A stretch of DNA of 64,000 nucleotides from Procambarus clarkii. Its lineage: Eukaryota > Arthropoda > Malacostraca > Decapoda > Cambaridae. A model generated the notes under the pieces. The model ran no database searches. It saw only the letters and a list, made by a program, of their open reading frames with translations, and was not told the DNA's origin. Numbering within the stretch: position 1 is the first letter of the stretch; every line of letters starts with the position of its first letter. Below, piece after piece: positions 23,618 through 35,057 of the stretch. The stretch spans positions 1,710,962 through 1,774,961 of the forward strand of contig NC_091188.1 in NCBI RefSeq assembly GCF_040958095.1, in the 5' to 3' direction. The position numbers and the translations under genes are program-made.

Positions 23618-23650
23618 GCTTGCGTAACTACTTCGTGAATCTGGCCCCTT
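23618..23650 (+). mobile_element. Isolated terminus of the long-armed fold-back element
   Basis: The sequence gcttgcgtaactacttcgtg followed by aatctggcccc equals one end of the 26039 element. The rest is missing, perhaps replaced by the 62-bp inverted repeat. Confidence 0.6.
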
Positions 23651-23821
23651 GGTTACTTACCGAACTAGAGCGGTTGAGAATTATGTTGCCGCCTTGGGGG
23701 TCATTATCCTTGAAAACATTTTTTTTTTTTTTGTCTTGTAAGACAATTTAATTTATTTGTAATAATAATATTCGGTGGGGGTTGTATCCCCCCCCCCCGA
23801 GGATACACCCCCCCCCACCCC

Positions 23822-23960
23822 CCAACAAGCCGAATTAACTCTCGGATACCTATTTACTGAGAAGGTGAACAGAGGCATTAGGTGAAAGAAAATGTGCCCA
23901 ACCACTTCTCTGGAGTCCAGCCAGTGAGGAATCTGGACCCGGCCCTCGGGGCGGCCTGGA
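23822..23960 (-). mobile_element. SINE family A, strongly diverged
   Basis: The body motifs tacctatttactgagaaggt and ggtgaaagaaaatgtgccc are recognisable on the plus strand. Both ends are eroded and bordered by C runs. Confidence 0.5.
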
Positions 23961-24173
23961 CTAGTCAGCCAACCAAAACAGGTTTTTATATATGAATCAT
24001 TATGAACAAAAAGTGGACGTGGGCGTCCCATACTGCTCCTCCGAGGACTGACAGACACCCCCCCCCCCCCCCCCCGCGGTAATAAGAACAATAATAATAA
24101 AGAAATTATTATTAATGTCTTAAGTAAACTTTATTAGAGAACGTGAGCACGGCTGCAGGAATGATAAGACCTG

Positions 24174-24380
24174 TTGACCAGACCACACACTAGAAGTTGA
24201 AGGGACGACGACGTTTCGGTCCGTCCTGGACCATTCTCAAGTCGATTGTGAAGTCGATTGATTCTCACAATCGACTTGAGAATGGTCCAGGACGGACCGA
24301 AACGTCGTCGTCCCTTCACCTTCTATTGTGTGGTCTGGTCAACATACTTCAGCCACGTTATTGTGACTCATCGCCTGCAC
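24174..24380 (+). mobile_element. Fold-back retroposon, copy 2 (207 bp, full form)
   Basis: The element starts TTGACCAGACCACACACTAG and runs through the arm to a central segment with a partly repeated tcgattgtgaagtcgattga. It then goes back through the complementary arm and ends with the unique tail finishing actcatcgcctgcac. Perfect 13-bp duplications atgataagacctg flank it at 24161-24173 and 24381-24393. This copy best defines the family. Confidence 0.88.
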
Positions 24381-24430
24381 ATGATAAGACCTGCTTAACA
24401 GACCTGAGAGAGAGAAGTAGATACTAAGTT

Positions 24431-24606
24431 AACCAGACCACACACTAGAAGGTGAAGGGACGACGACGTTTCGGGCCGTCCTGGACCATTCACAATCGAC
24501 TTGAGAATGGTCCAAGATGGACCGAAACGTCGTCGTCCCTTCACCTTCTAGTGTGTGGTCTGGCCAACTTACTTTAGCCACGTTATTGTGACTCATCGCC
24601 TGCAAC
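24431..24606 (+). mobile_element. Fold-back retroposon, copy 3
   Basis: It has the same left arm, shortened centre, right arm and tail as copy 2, starting about 50 bases after that copy's right duplication. I see no convincing target duplication. It may be an independent insertion or a segmental duplication of copy 2. Confidence 0.8.
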
Positions 24607-24619
24607 TAGACACTGAAAC

Positions 24620-25525
24620 GACGTCAGTTTGACAGAAATGAGAAGGATGGGTAGGCTGCATGTTTCTAGGACTGCCAGAGAGCCTTTAACACAGGAACAC
24701 GTTGCACTAGTTGGGGGGGACACAGACGGGAGTTACCAGTACGTTGAGTCATTACCCGTCACTCATCTGTCGTTCATTTCCTCATCAATCGCTCGTAACT
24801 CACCCGCCACACATTACCTTATAGATCAATCGGAACTCAATCATCCGCCACTCATTCCCCCCTCACCCATCACCTGTCACTCATTCGCTCACCCGTAACT
24901 CGCACCTCATCCATCATGCACGCCGTCACTCACCGCCATCCATCACTACACATAATGTACATATATTATGCTAAGTCCTGCCAACAGAAACATATTAAAC
25001 CTCCACAAGTGTCATGTTCGTACGCCGAACATACTCAAAACTTCGTATTAGGAATCATTGTACGAAGAGAATAACATGTTGTTTTTTCAACACAAGACTC
25101 TAACACTGTCTTGCTCCAACGAGGAGGACTTTGAGTCTACTGCCTCGTTGTCATAAGCAAAATACTGTCCATAGGAATGTCACCAAACGTGTACCGGATA
25201 TGAGAGGTATGAGTACGAGGAACTAACAGAACAAAACGTCACGTTAATGTAAGAGGAAAAATAAAACAAGGGAGACATGATCGTTGCATACAAAGTAATG
25301 AAGGTAAATAATCTACGAATTTTGAAAACCTGTACACCTGTCCACTGAAGTATGACTGTATGCCACTTCATTTACCAATACGAGCCTTGATTACCTGTTT
25401 AATACTTTAAATACATTATCTAACATGCCTAATTTCTCTCGTTAATTAGGACTAGTTATTGCAATCGGACCTGAATGATTAATTATCTTTGTGTCTCAAG
25501 TTTTGGTAATTTACCAGCCAGGTGG
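24620..25525. other. Unique non-coding stretch
   Basis: A weak tcactcat-type repetition runs from 24750 to 24950. No gene or mobile element is recognised. Confidence 0.5.
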
Positions 25526-25528
25526 AGG

Positions 25529-25746
25529 GTTATCTTGAGGTTATCTTGAGATGATTTCGGGGCTTTAGTGTCCCCGCGGCCCGGTCATCGACCAGGCCTC
25601 CACCCCCAGGAAGCAGCCCGTGACAGCTGACTAGCACCCAGGTACCTATTTTACTGCTAGGTAACAGGGGCATAGGGTGAAAGAAACTCTGCCCATTGTT
25701 TCTCGCCGGCGCCCGGGATCGAACCCGGGACCACAGGATCACAAGT
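25529..25746 (-). mobile_element. SINE family A, lacking the A-box end
   Basis: Tail, body and the B box (gggatcgaacccggg on the plus strand) are intact. The copy stops just beyond the B box at ggatcacaag. The duplicated tail unit is present (gaggttatcttgaggttatc). Confidence 0.82.
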
Positions 25747-26038
25747 GGGTTAGTGACTTTATTTAAGTAAATAAGAATATTGACACAAGGGATTATATAA
25801 TATTAACTTAATTAATTAAAAAATAATTAATTAATTAATTAAAAAATAATTAATTAATTAATTAAATTAACTAATAATATAAACAGTAAGATATATGACA
25901 GACAAATGAAGCCGAGATATTAACTATAAACAGAGATGTTAAGTTTTTAATTCACATGTGTAAGTTTATTTAAAAACACATTAACAAATTGTCTACACTT
26001 CCCACCACACATTTCTCTACCACAAGTAGACAATAGAC

Positions 26039-26300
26039 CGGGGCCAGATTCACGAAGCAGTTACGCAAGTACTTACGAACGTGTACATCTTTCCTCAATC
26101 TTTGACGGCTTTGTTTACATTGATTAAACAGTTTTCAAGCATGAAAACTTTCCAATCAACTGTTGTTATTGTTATAAACAGCCTCCTGGTGCTTCGAAGC
26201 TCATTAACTGTTTAATAATTGTGAACAAAGCCGCCAAAGATTGTGAAAAGATGTACAGATTCGTAAGTGCTTGCGTAACTGTTTCCTGAATCTGGTCCCA
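26039..26300. mobile_element. Fold-back MITE-like element with long inverted arms (262 bp)
   Basis: The ends are ggggccagattcacgaagca and, on the other strand, gggaccagattcaggaaaca. The inverted arms run about 100 bases and include ttacgcaagtacttacgaa and ggctttgtttac. I see no clear target duplication. A second copy lies at 20592-20853 and an isolated end at 23618-23650. Confidence 0.75.
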
Positions 26301-26582
26301 AGTTATCAACTGGAAACAGAGGTCCAGAACGCTTATTAAATATCGTCTAATTCATGAGCTTAACAACCGACCCTTTTGAGGTAATCACCTCATTCCTTAA
26401 CACCCTATTAAGCTGAAAGCTTAGTCAACAATGACTTGTTCTTCCTACTAACATTTTTTTTATAACTGGACACTAAATATCTGAACTCAACTAGTAAAAA
26501 AGAATCGTGGCAGCTCTACAGTGAACATATCATAAAAATCTGTTTGGGAAAAGTTGTAAAAAAGTCTGTCAACACTGACTTG

Positions 26583-26583
<1 letters not shown>

Positions 26584-26665
<82 letters not shown>
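26584..26665. repeat. (AC)n microsatellite
   Basis: Uninterrupted AC tract of about 82 bases. Confidence 0.97.
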
Positions 26666-26668
<3 letters not shown>

Positions 26669-26831
26669 GTCCGCGTTCAGGGCAGCTGACCGGGGAGTAT
26701 TAGTCTCTCTTCAGTGGCTTGAAACGTCCCAATTCAACTCAGCATTTCTGACAAATGGTCGTTAATTCGCTACTCTCTCGCTGTTAACGGGATACCACAG
26801 TCTGTGGGGCACTCTTTCATGCCCCTCACTC

Positions 26832-27028
<197 letters not shown>

Positions 27029-27511
27029 CACCTTTTCTGCCTCTGGCCCCCTGGCACCCCTTCCCCTATCTGGCACTCCCCCCCCCCCTACTATCCAATA
27101 TCCCCCACCAGTAACCCCCCTAAAAACACCGTCCCCACCCCCTCCCCTCTTTACCACGGAACAATACCGCGCCAATACCTCTAATGTCCACTATCTTGTC
27201 CCGTCACCTAACAACCCACAACCATCCGTCCCTTGGGACTAGGCTCTGTCCACACCCCAGGTCCTCGCGCTAAATAGACGGTCTATCCCCTAGGGAAGAG
27301 GGGAGGAGGGGAGGATTAGGACAGGGGGCGGCTATCGTAGACAGGGTTGATCGTGAATATGGAGCCGGTGGTACCGACAGAGGTGGTGGTGGTGGGGGGG
27401 GGGGGGTGATAGACAGAAGATACACGTGCGAGACAGGTAAGCGAGAAAGGGTTAGTTAATTATAGTCAGGACGGGGAGTAAGATAAAATGACGACATTTG
27501 GGGGTAGACAG

Positions 27512-27762
27512 GAGAGGGGGGTGAGACAGGAGAGGGAGTGAGACAGGAGAGGGTGAGACAGGAGAGGGTGAGACAGGAGAGGGTGAGACAGGAGAGGGAG
27601 TGAGACAGGAGAGGATGAGACAGGAGAGGATGAGACAGGAGAGGGGGGTGAGACAGGAGAGGGTGAGACAGGAGAGGATGAGACAGGAGAGGGGGGTGAG
27701 ACAGGAGAGGGTGAGACAGGAGAGGATGAGACAGGAGAGGGGGGTGAGACAGGAGGAGACAG
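27512..27762. repeat. 15-19 bp G-rich tandem repeat (gtgagacaggagagg)
   Basis: About 16 units, some extended by gggg. The long minus-strand frames over this array are artefacts. Confidence 0.92.
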
Positions 27763-28129
27763 AAGGTGCCGTACCAGACGAGTAATGTGATAATGGCGGG
27801 AGTTATTACTGCTCCATCCAGTCCTGATAACCTCATTAGTGGGGAATGAGGCAGGGGGGGAGGTGAGGGAGTGAGGCAGGGGGGTGAGGAGTGAGGGGAG
27901 AGAATGAGAAGTGAGGGAGAGAATGAGGAGTGAGACAGGGAGTGGATAGTGAGACACAAATTGCCAGTACACCACGGGCTAACAAGCGAAGTTGGAACCC
28001 CGCAAAAGACTCTAATCTCCCCTAACAGGAAAAAACAAATGAACCCAAAGGGTTGAACAGCTCGCAAGAAGCTAGACACACTAGGCGAGTAGATCAAGAC
28101 TGTTTGAACTAAGAGGAGCGTCTCTATAA

Positions 28130-28480
28130 CCCCGTTGGGTTGAGCCTCAGCTGCTGGGCCCCGGCTTTCTAACGCTTATAATTGCTTGGTGTAGTGAAGT
28201 GATTCAGTTTGCAAGTGTTTCCGCTTGTGTACACTCACCTAATTGAGCTTGTCGGAGTTGAGCTTCAGCTCCTGTGTCCCGGGTATGTGTGTGTTCTCAC
28301 CTGAGCTTGCAGAGTCGAACATCTGCTCTTAAAGCCTCGCGTATCGACCATCATTAATTCAATGCAGAGTATTTAACATTTGTGTCTGCAGGATCAAGCT
28401 CTTAGCTCTTGGATCCCGCCTTTCTAACCTTCGGTTGTCTAATGTAGACTCCCGAACTAATTTTCTCTATCGTATCTAGT
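28130..28480 (-). pseudogene. Diverged LINE 3' region fragments
   Basis: Short blocks such as cacctaattgagcttgtcgg, gttgagcttcagctcctgtg and cccgcctttctaac recur two to three times. They resemble LINE 3' UTR sequence in reverse orientation. No coding potential remains. Confidence 0.45.
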
Positions 28481-28489
28481 ACACATTTC

Positions 28490-28493
<4 letters not shown>

Positions 28494-28546
<53 letters not shown>
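28494..28546. repeat. (AC)n microsatellite
   Basis: AC tract next to LINE and SINE fragments. Confidence 0.96.
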
Positions 28547-28548
<2 letters not shown>

Positions 28549-28551
28549 GGG

Positions 28552-28600
28552 CCTCGCGGCTGAGTGGACAGCGCTTGGAGTCGAAGGAATCAGGTTCAGT
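28552..28600 (+). mobile_element. tRNA-like SINE head fragment
   Basis: The sequence ctcgcggctgagtggacag resembles the family A A-box region and is followed by a B-box-like aggttcagttcc. The body is missing and LINE sequence follows. Confidence 0.45.
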
Positions 28601-28692
28601 TCCTTCAGTCGCTCTTCATATCCAATCCCTCGCAACTCTAGAACGAGCTTCGTCACAAATTTCTGAGCCTTTTCCAGTTTCGTTATGTGTTT
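28600..28692 (-). pseudogene. LINE reverse transcriptase thumb fragment
   Basis: The minus strand encodes KLEKAQKFVTKLVLELRG then YEERLKELNL. This aligns with KLEKVQRYATRLVPELRG and YEERLREMHL of the intact LINE. The upstream side ends at a (GT)n tract. Confidence 0.72.
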
Positions 28693-28707
28693 CTTTCACC
28701 CTTTAGG

Positions 28708-28710
<3 letters not shown>

Positions 28711-28760
<50 letters not shown>
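28711..28760. repeat. (GT)n microsatellite bordering a LINE fragment
   Basis: GT tract that marks the upstream edge of the reverse transcriptase fragment at 28600-28692. Confidence 0.96.
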
Positions 28761-28765
<5 letters not shown>

Positions 28766-28885
28766 TGCGCGCGCGCTCCACTAACATGCTTGAGACGCAT
28801 ATTAATGGACTGTTTATATTCTTACAGGAAATCCGGGGTTTTGTACAAGTTCATGTTGCGTTCAAGAAACTATTTTTCTTGACAG

Positions 28886-28889
28886 AGAA

Positions 28890-28934
<45 letters not shown>
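28886..28934. repeat. (GACA)n microsatellite
   Basis: About 12 GACA units. Confidence 0.95.
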
Positions 28935-30525
28935 GACTTGGGGCGTGGAGGTGGTCTTGAAAGAAGACAAGGAGCTGAATGAGGCCACGACGAAGACATA
29001 CCCACATTTCCAGGTATCCAGATCCAATTCGATGGTTCACCTCATCTGCGTAATTTATGTATAAACCTCCGGCGTTCTCTTTGCCTAACCTTCGGCGTTC
29101 TCTTTCCACTGCATTGTGTGAGATTTACGCCCATCGTTAGCTCGTAAACGCTTACGACTAGCGTTCAGATTTACTAAGCTGCGTCATGGAACCATTTCTC
29201 ACGCCATCGTCTATCCGGAAATGCGTAATTCGTGGCGTATTCCTCCCCCTAGCAATACAGAGCTTGACGTGACCGTCCACCGAAGAGCAATAGTCAGAGC
29301 CAGTTCACCTGAGAGTCAGGTAAGTCAGCTCACCTGAGAGACAGGTAAGCCAGCTCACCTGAGAGACAGGTAAGTCAGAGAGAGACTAACCAATCATATC
29401 CACGCTCCAGAACAGGTGTTGAGTAGCTCCTGGAAGACACAGTGATCTATATATCCACACATTATGTTCTAGATTGCAAACCAAACACCCGACAGGGAGG
29501 CCCCATCCCCCTGCGGTGCTCTTCCCACACCCCAGACCAACCCCCACACACCCCCAGACACCAGCACCAACCCCCTACCCCTCAGACCCCCCCAGACACC
29601 AGCACCAACCCCCAACCCCCCAGATCATAGACGTACAACCCTAAAGAACACCTGACAAGCACCCCAAGGTCGAAGCGAGAACAGGAACAGAGAACAACAA
29701 TGTTCTGGAAGTCCTTCAAGGCGCTGACCTTCCTCAATGGTGCTGTCGTTGACCTGTTTCTATGTGGCTGATGTGGATCTGACTCTTTATGTTGCTGACT
29801 ACGCCGTCTATGTTTGCTGACGCTGACTGCACCTATGTTTGCTGACATAAACACCTGAACTGTCTGTCAGGTCATGATTCATATGGGTAAATCATTTATT
29901 TCAAATTTGAGGTCATGAGTTTTTAACGGTGTGGTTGACAGGAGGGGGCAGCTGTTAGTGGTTCACAGGAGGGGTGACTGCCTGTTGCAGTCGCACATAG
30001 CTTCACCGTAAACCAACACCCCCCCCCCCCCCTCCTGTAAAGCACCCTTCCCTCCCTCCCTTCCCCTTGACCCAACACCTCCTTGTGAGACAGTTTGAAC
30101 ACTAATCACAGCAACACCACCCTCGTCCGCTGCTCCCTCAGCCCCGTCAAGCCAACAATTGATGGCTTCCTCAGAGGATGCACTAACAACGCTACATGGA
30201 AATGGGCAGCAGCAGCAGCAGCAGCAGCGGCTTCAGCGCTACGTCCCGCAACCCGGCAGCCAACTACGCTGCTTCTAAATTGTCCTTAAAAAACAAATGG
30301 GAGGTAGTAAGATTCAACGTTCATCTTAAGCTTGTTATAGTGCCCGTTGCTTCCCGGTACAGGAATTGCAAACGGCAATTGACCTGAATTGCTACTGTTT
30401 AATACTCTCGGTTTGGTTTATAGGCGCCGTAACCAATTTTTATTTTCGCAGATTTGTCCATTTTTTTATATATGCTATGGGATGATCAGTCATGCAGGGG
30501 AAGAGAGTATAAGAACATCAGTGAT

Positions 30526-30601
30526 GTTGACCAGACCACACACTAGAAGGTGAAGGGACGACGATGTTTACGGTCCGTCCTGGACCATTCTCAATTCAAG
30601 C
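30526..30601 (+). mobile_element. Fold-back retroposon, copy 4 (single arm, 76 bp)
   Basis: Only the left arm is present (gttgaccagaccacacac to ggaccattctc). It is flanked by perfect 13-bp duplications gaacatcagtgat at 30513-30525 and 30602-30614. A tandem 30-bp repeat array begins about 45 bases downstream. Confidence 0.85.
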
Positions 30602-30645
30602 GAACATCAGTGATATATGGGTTCAACAACATTATTGATGCATTG

Positions 30646-30925
30646 TGAGAGTACCTCAAGAACAGTAATGCACTGTAAGAGTACCTCAAGAACAGTAATG
30701 CACTGTAAGAGTACCTCAAGAACAGTAATGCACTGTAAGAGTACCTCAAGAACAGTAATGCACTGTAAGAGTACCTCAAGAACAGTAATGCACTGTAAGA
30801 GTACCTCAAGAACAGTAATGCACTGTAAGAGTACCTCAAGAACAGTAATGCACTGTAAGAGTACCTCAAGAACAGTAATGCACTGTAAGAGTACCTCAAG
30901 AACAGTAATGCATTGTGAGAGCCTC
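30646..30925. repeat. 30-bp minisatellite, about 9 units
   Basis: Near-identical units of gcactgtaagagtacctcaa plus gaacagtaat. The unit is divisible by three, so frames on both strands are open without function. Confidence 0.95.
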
Positions 30926-31182
30926 ACAAGATCATCAACGATGTATACAACATCGCTGGATGAAAGCATCAATTCATCTCATCCCACCTGCAGGAGCTGG
31001 ACTTGCCCCGCATACAACGGAGGCTGTGACTACTAATTTGATTATAACACACTGCCACACGTCCCACATGTAAAACAGCGGCACTGTTCAAGATGACGTA
31101 GGAACAGTGATTGAGGTGCCACAGGCGAGAGGACAATGGAATATTAAAGTGGATTGAGGCGTGTTGTGTGGGTTGACAGGCC

Positions 31183-31292
31183 CGGTTCATGTGGATCCAG
31201 ATAGGCCCTAGTCCATGTGGATCCAGGTTGGACCGGTCCATGTGGATCCAGGTTGGACCGGTCCATGTGGATCCAGGTTGAACCGGTCCGCG
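31183..31292. repeat. 26-bp tandem repeat (ggtccatgtggatccagg)
   Basis: Four units around a BamHI-type ggatcc core. Confidence 0.88.
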
Positions 31293-31388
31293 AGGAGACA
31301 ACTAGACCTGCTTTATAACGTGACAGAAATTAAAACTTAAGCAAATATACACACGTACATGACAGATTTTAAAATGATTTTTTCTCCC

Positions 31389-31505
31389 ATCTCCTCACCC
31401 TCTTCCTCCTCCTCACTCTCTTCCTCCTCCTCACTCTCTTCCTCCTCCTCACCCTCTTCCTCCTCCTCACTCTCTTCCTCCTTCTCACCCTCTTCCTTCC
31501 CTCCC
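31389..31505. repeat. Pyrimidine-rich tandem repeat
   Basis: About seven units of ctcactctcttcctcctc. One strand is almost purely C/T. Confidence 0.9.
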
Positions 31506-31914
31506 ACCTCAAGCCTTCTCTCTCCTGCTGCCTCTTCCTGACCCCCAAGATGCACTCGCTCTGAGCTGGAGATTAGCTTTACCGGGGAGCCAACATGAGG
31601 GTTCGACCCCCTCTGCGAGTCATGAAAGATGGCTGTAATTTGGCCCACATGTACTTCAGGGCCCTGGTGGGCCCGTCTGGGTCAGTGGAGGCGGCATCTC
31701 CCTCCGCTGGCCGGTGGTCGGGCATCAAGGCGTACGGAGGAAACTCATCATGTGATGATACATGCCCTAAATGATCTCTGGGTGAATGGATAAGTGTCTC
31801 GATGGATAAGGTCTGGATGGGTAATGTCTGGATGGATAAGTGTCTGGATGAAGGTAAGTTCAAAGACGTAGGTGCCATTGAGATGAAGCCAGAGTCATTC
31901 ATTGTTAGTATAAT

Positions 31915-32327
31915 GCTCCCTACACCTATCTTCATTACATTTGCTTGGGTTAAACTCTAACAACCATTTGTTCGACCATTCCTGCAGCTTGTCCAGGTCT
32001 TCTTGAAGCCTCAAGCTGTCCTCTTCTGTCTTAATAATTTTCATAATTTTGGCGTCGTCAGCAAACATTGAGAGGAATGAGTCAATACCCTCCGGGAGAT
32101 CATTTACGTATATCAGAAACAGGATATAGGTCCGAGTACAGAGCCCTGTGGGACTCCACTGGTGACTTCACGCCAATCTGAGGTCTCACCCCTCACCGTA
32201 ACTCTCTGCTTCCTATTGCTTAGGTACTCCCTTATCCACTGGAGCACCTTACCAGCTACACCTGCCTGTTTCTGCAGCTTATGCATCAGCCTTTTATGGG
32301 GAACTGTGTCAAAAACTTTCCGACAGT

Positions 32328-32330
<3 letters not shown>
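31915..32330 (-). pseudogene. LINE reverse transcriptase fragment beginning at an (AC)n tract
   Basis: The minus strand reads DCRKVFDTVPHKRLMHKLQ, RQRVTVRGETSDWREV, SGVPQGSVLGP, then after a frameshift FADDAKIMKIIKTEEDS and WSNKWLLEFNPSKC. It is close to the intact LINE at 52040 (motifs A, B and C). The 5' boundary on the minus strand is the (GT)n at 32329-32392, which cuts motif A. Confidence 0.82.

Positions 32331-32392
<62 letters not shown>
32329..32392. repeat. (AC)n microsatellite at the LINE breakpoint
   Basis: AC tract that abuts reverse transcriptase motif A of the 31915-32330 fragment. A short GT run follows at 32396-32412. Confidence 0.96.
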
Positions 32393-32395
<3 letters not shown>

Positions 32396-32615
32396 GTGTG
32401 TGTGTGTGTGTGGCACAGGTGTTGTTAAAGTGTTACAAATACACATGTGTGTGTGTTGTATACCCTAATCGTCATGATCTTTATTTTTGTTTACTTCTGC
32501 TTTTATAAAAGGCTTTAAACTGCTGTCGATGAACAGCACATAACCCCCGTTTTCTGTTTCTTCCTGGTGCTATGTGCTCTCTCGCATTGTTAGAATGAGC
32601 TGTAGTTTTGTTTAA

Positions 32616-33602
32616 GGGGGCGTCTGGTTGGCATCTGGGTCCAAAAATGCAAAAATGAAAACTCATTCGATTTCAATCAAACTTTTTTGACAAGTTCTAT
32701 ATGAAAAGTGTTTCATCTGGTCCAAGTTTCAGCATTGTAGCATAAATAGGAAGGGAGAAAAAAAATATTGAAGTAGTTGTGAAAATTATGCAAAAATGGT
32801 CAAAATCGATTATCAATCAAAAGTGTCAACTGAAATCATAACTACAACTCTTTGCTATCACAATAGCATATATTAAACAAATATTATTATTAGTTTAATT
32901 GGAAAAAAATTTTAAGGAAAAAAAAAAAAAAGGATTTTTTTTTCTTTTTTTTTTTTAAATATTTTTTTTTTCATTTTTTTTGGGGCGATTTGCATCAAAC
33001 TTACACACCTGACTGTACGTAAGCCTATCTGTAAGGATGCCAATTTTGGAGAAAATTGGTTGATGTCAACCCCAGCCACAGATTTTAGAACCTTAGACTT
33101 TATTCATTTCTGTTTTTTTTTCAATTGACACAAACGTTTACAAAACTCATTCTTTTTTTATTCAATTTACATGAAACTTACACAGTATATGTGGAGGGCA
33201 TGTCTCTACATTGGGGGGCTTTCATTTTTCTCTAAGTTCATTTATTGATTTTATAATAGCAATAAACATGCCATATTTGCAAAAAAATTTTGGGGAACTT
33301 TGAACATTTGTATTAGGAAAACTAAAGATGTTTTGGAAATTCTAAATCCCCAAATCCTTTATTATATGCTAATGTGTCAGAAAAGTGTCACAGAATAATT
33401 TTATCTGAAACGTGTGTTCTGAAGTGTGGACTTGAAAATGTGTAAAAAACGTTCAAAAAAAAAAAAAAAAAAAAAAAAAACTCCCTTTCTATTTACGCTG
33501 CAGTACTGAAACTTGGGACAATTTAAGCACTTTTCATATACAACTAGAAAAATAATATTGGTTGACATTGAACAACTTTCATTATAATAACCAGACGCCC
33601 CC
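32616..33602. mobile_element. Non-autonomous TTAA-flanked DNA transposon (piggyBac-like), 987 bp
   Basis: The termini are a perfect 14-bp inverted repeat, GGGGGCGTCTGGTT at 32616-32629 and its complement at 33589-33602. TTAA flanks both ends (32612-32615 and 33603-33606). Imperfect sub-terminal inverted repeats of about 65 bases follow (32693-32757 against 33482-33546, both containing tatgaaaagtg and aagtttcag). The interior is A/T-rich with long A and T runs and no significant open frame, so the element needs a transposase from elsewhere. TTAA duplication is the piggyBac hallmark. The G-run terminus is less usual, so the superfamily is inference. Confidence 0.8.
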
Positions 33603-33609
33603 TTAAGGT

Positions 33610-35055
33610 TTAAGAAAGAATGGGAAATGAATTAGCCAGCGTTCTTAAGGGTAAACTCTCAACAAATCCTATCAATCCCCCCCCCCTCCAAAAAAAAAAA
33701 GAATTGTATCCCTCTGCTCTCGTAACGAGACTTGAAGTGGACGAGGCTGTTCCTGGCAGCAGGTTCCTGTAGAGCTCGCTACAGGCCTCGTCATTGTTGT
33801 ATTTGAAATTGAAATTGAAATAAGTTTATTGAGGTAAAATTGTATTTGTGGGGGAACAGGAAGATATGGTTAGGTTAGGGTAAGTCAGATGGACCTTTTA
33901 TCATCTGAAAGGGATACGAGGACACGGAGCTGAGATAGGTGGACAAGGAGCTGGGATATGAGGACAAGGAGCTGGGATATGTGGACACGGAGCTGGGATA
34001 TGTGGACAAGGACCTGGGATATGTGGACAAGGAGCTGGGATATGTGGACAAGGAGCTGGGATATGTGGACAAGGAGCTGGGATACGACGTAGGAGTAGAC
34101 AAAAGGTGCACAACCACTTCTACCATCGGGGATCGAAGACCGACCTTGCAAGATACGAGGCTGTTGTGGTGCGGATATCATCTTTACATATTTATATAGT
34201 CAACTGTATAGTTGATTCTACTTCATTGGGTCTGCCCCTCTAGTTATCCTGGCCGTTTTGTCATGACCGAAATTTTGTGAACATGACGAAATTTATTGAG
34301 AGTTGAGAACGTTTGCTGGATAACAGCCCGGTTAAAAGAGGCTTTTTGCAGTAATTATCAACATTCCATTATCACATCGTCAACAAATCAACATGATAAT
34401 AGAGTCTCCAGTTAGTTCAGAACATTAAATTTATCCAGAAATCTATTTTTTTTTAACATTAGAATTTATAGATCTCGTTTACATCGAGAAAATCAAAATA
34501 AAAAATCAGGTAAGAGTTCGAGCAGCGATATTTGACCGGACTAATAATTTATCTATATAAATAACTGGTGTTCAGTGCTCATATCTATGTTGATAGTCGA
34601 ATGTTAAAATCTGTACTCAAAAAAAAAAGAAAAAACTTTTATCTGAAGCCTCATGGCTGGCTGCACCCGCCCCTGAGTCATCAGCCATAAACCATAAAGA
34701 GTATCAGTGTGAAGCCTGATACTCTTACCTAATCAAATCTTTTCATTATTGATTTCAAATGGTTTGAATATTACTATTGCTGGTACCTTTACTACATGTA
34801 ATAATTCTACTAGCAACTACTACTACTACTACTGATACACATAGCAAGGTGAATAAATAGACCTGGGACTATTGAGAAACAAATTGATGGAAGTGGTCGA
34901 CCGACAAACACGCTCAAACTATTTGATGGCGCGTCAAATGAAAAGTAATAGAAAAAAAAATATTAGTCTTCAAATACAATATTACAAATGGAGCAAACTT
35001 TATATATGTGACGACCTTTGCATGCAGAGAGCTAACATTATCCTCCAAGATTAAC
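33610..35055. other. AT-rich non-coding stretch around the 21-bp array
   Basis: Outside the minisatellite at 33930-34095 the sequence is AT-rich with A runs (33689, 34618). No gene is visible. Confidence 0.5.
33930..34095. repeat. 21-bp minisatellite, about 8 units
   Basis: Units of ggacaaggagctgggatatg plus t, with variants in one or two bases. Confidence 0.93.
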
Positions 35056-35057
35056 AA

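Noticed and set aside
27456-28097. 213- and 169-codon Leu/Ser/Pro-rich minus-strand frames resembling membrane proteins
   Set aside because: They lie on the gtgagacaggagagg array; the hydrophobicity follows from the repeat.
30095-30300. Possible Gln- or Ala-rich exon around a CAG run
   Set aside because: Short frames open in more than one phase, no good splice sites, no recognisable domain.
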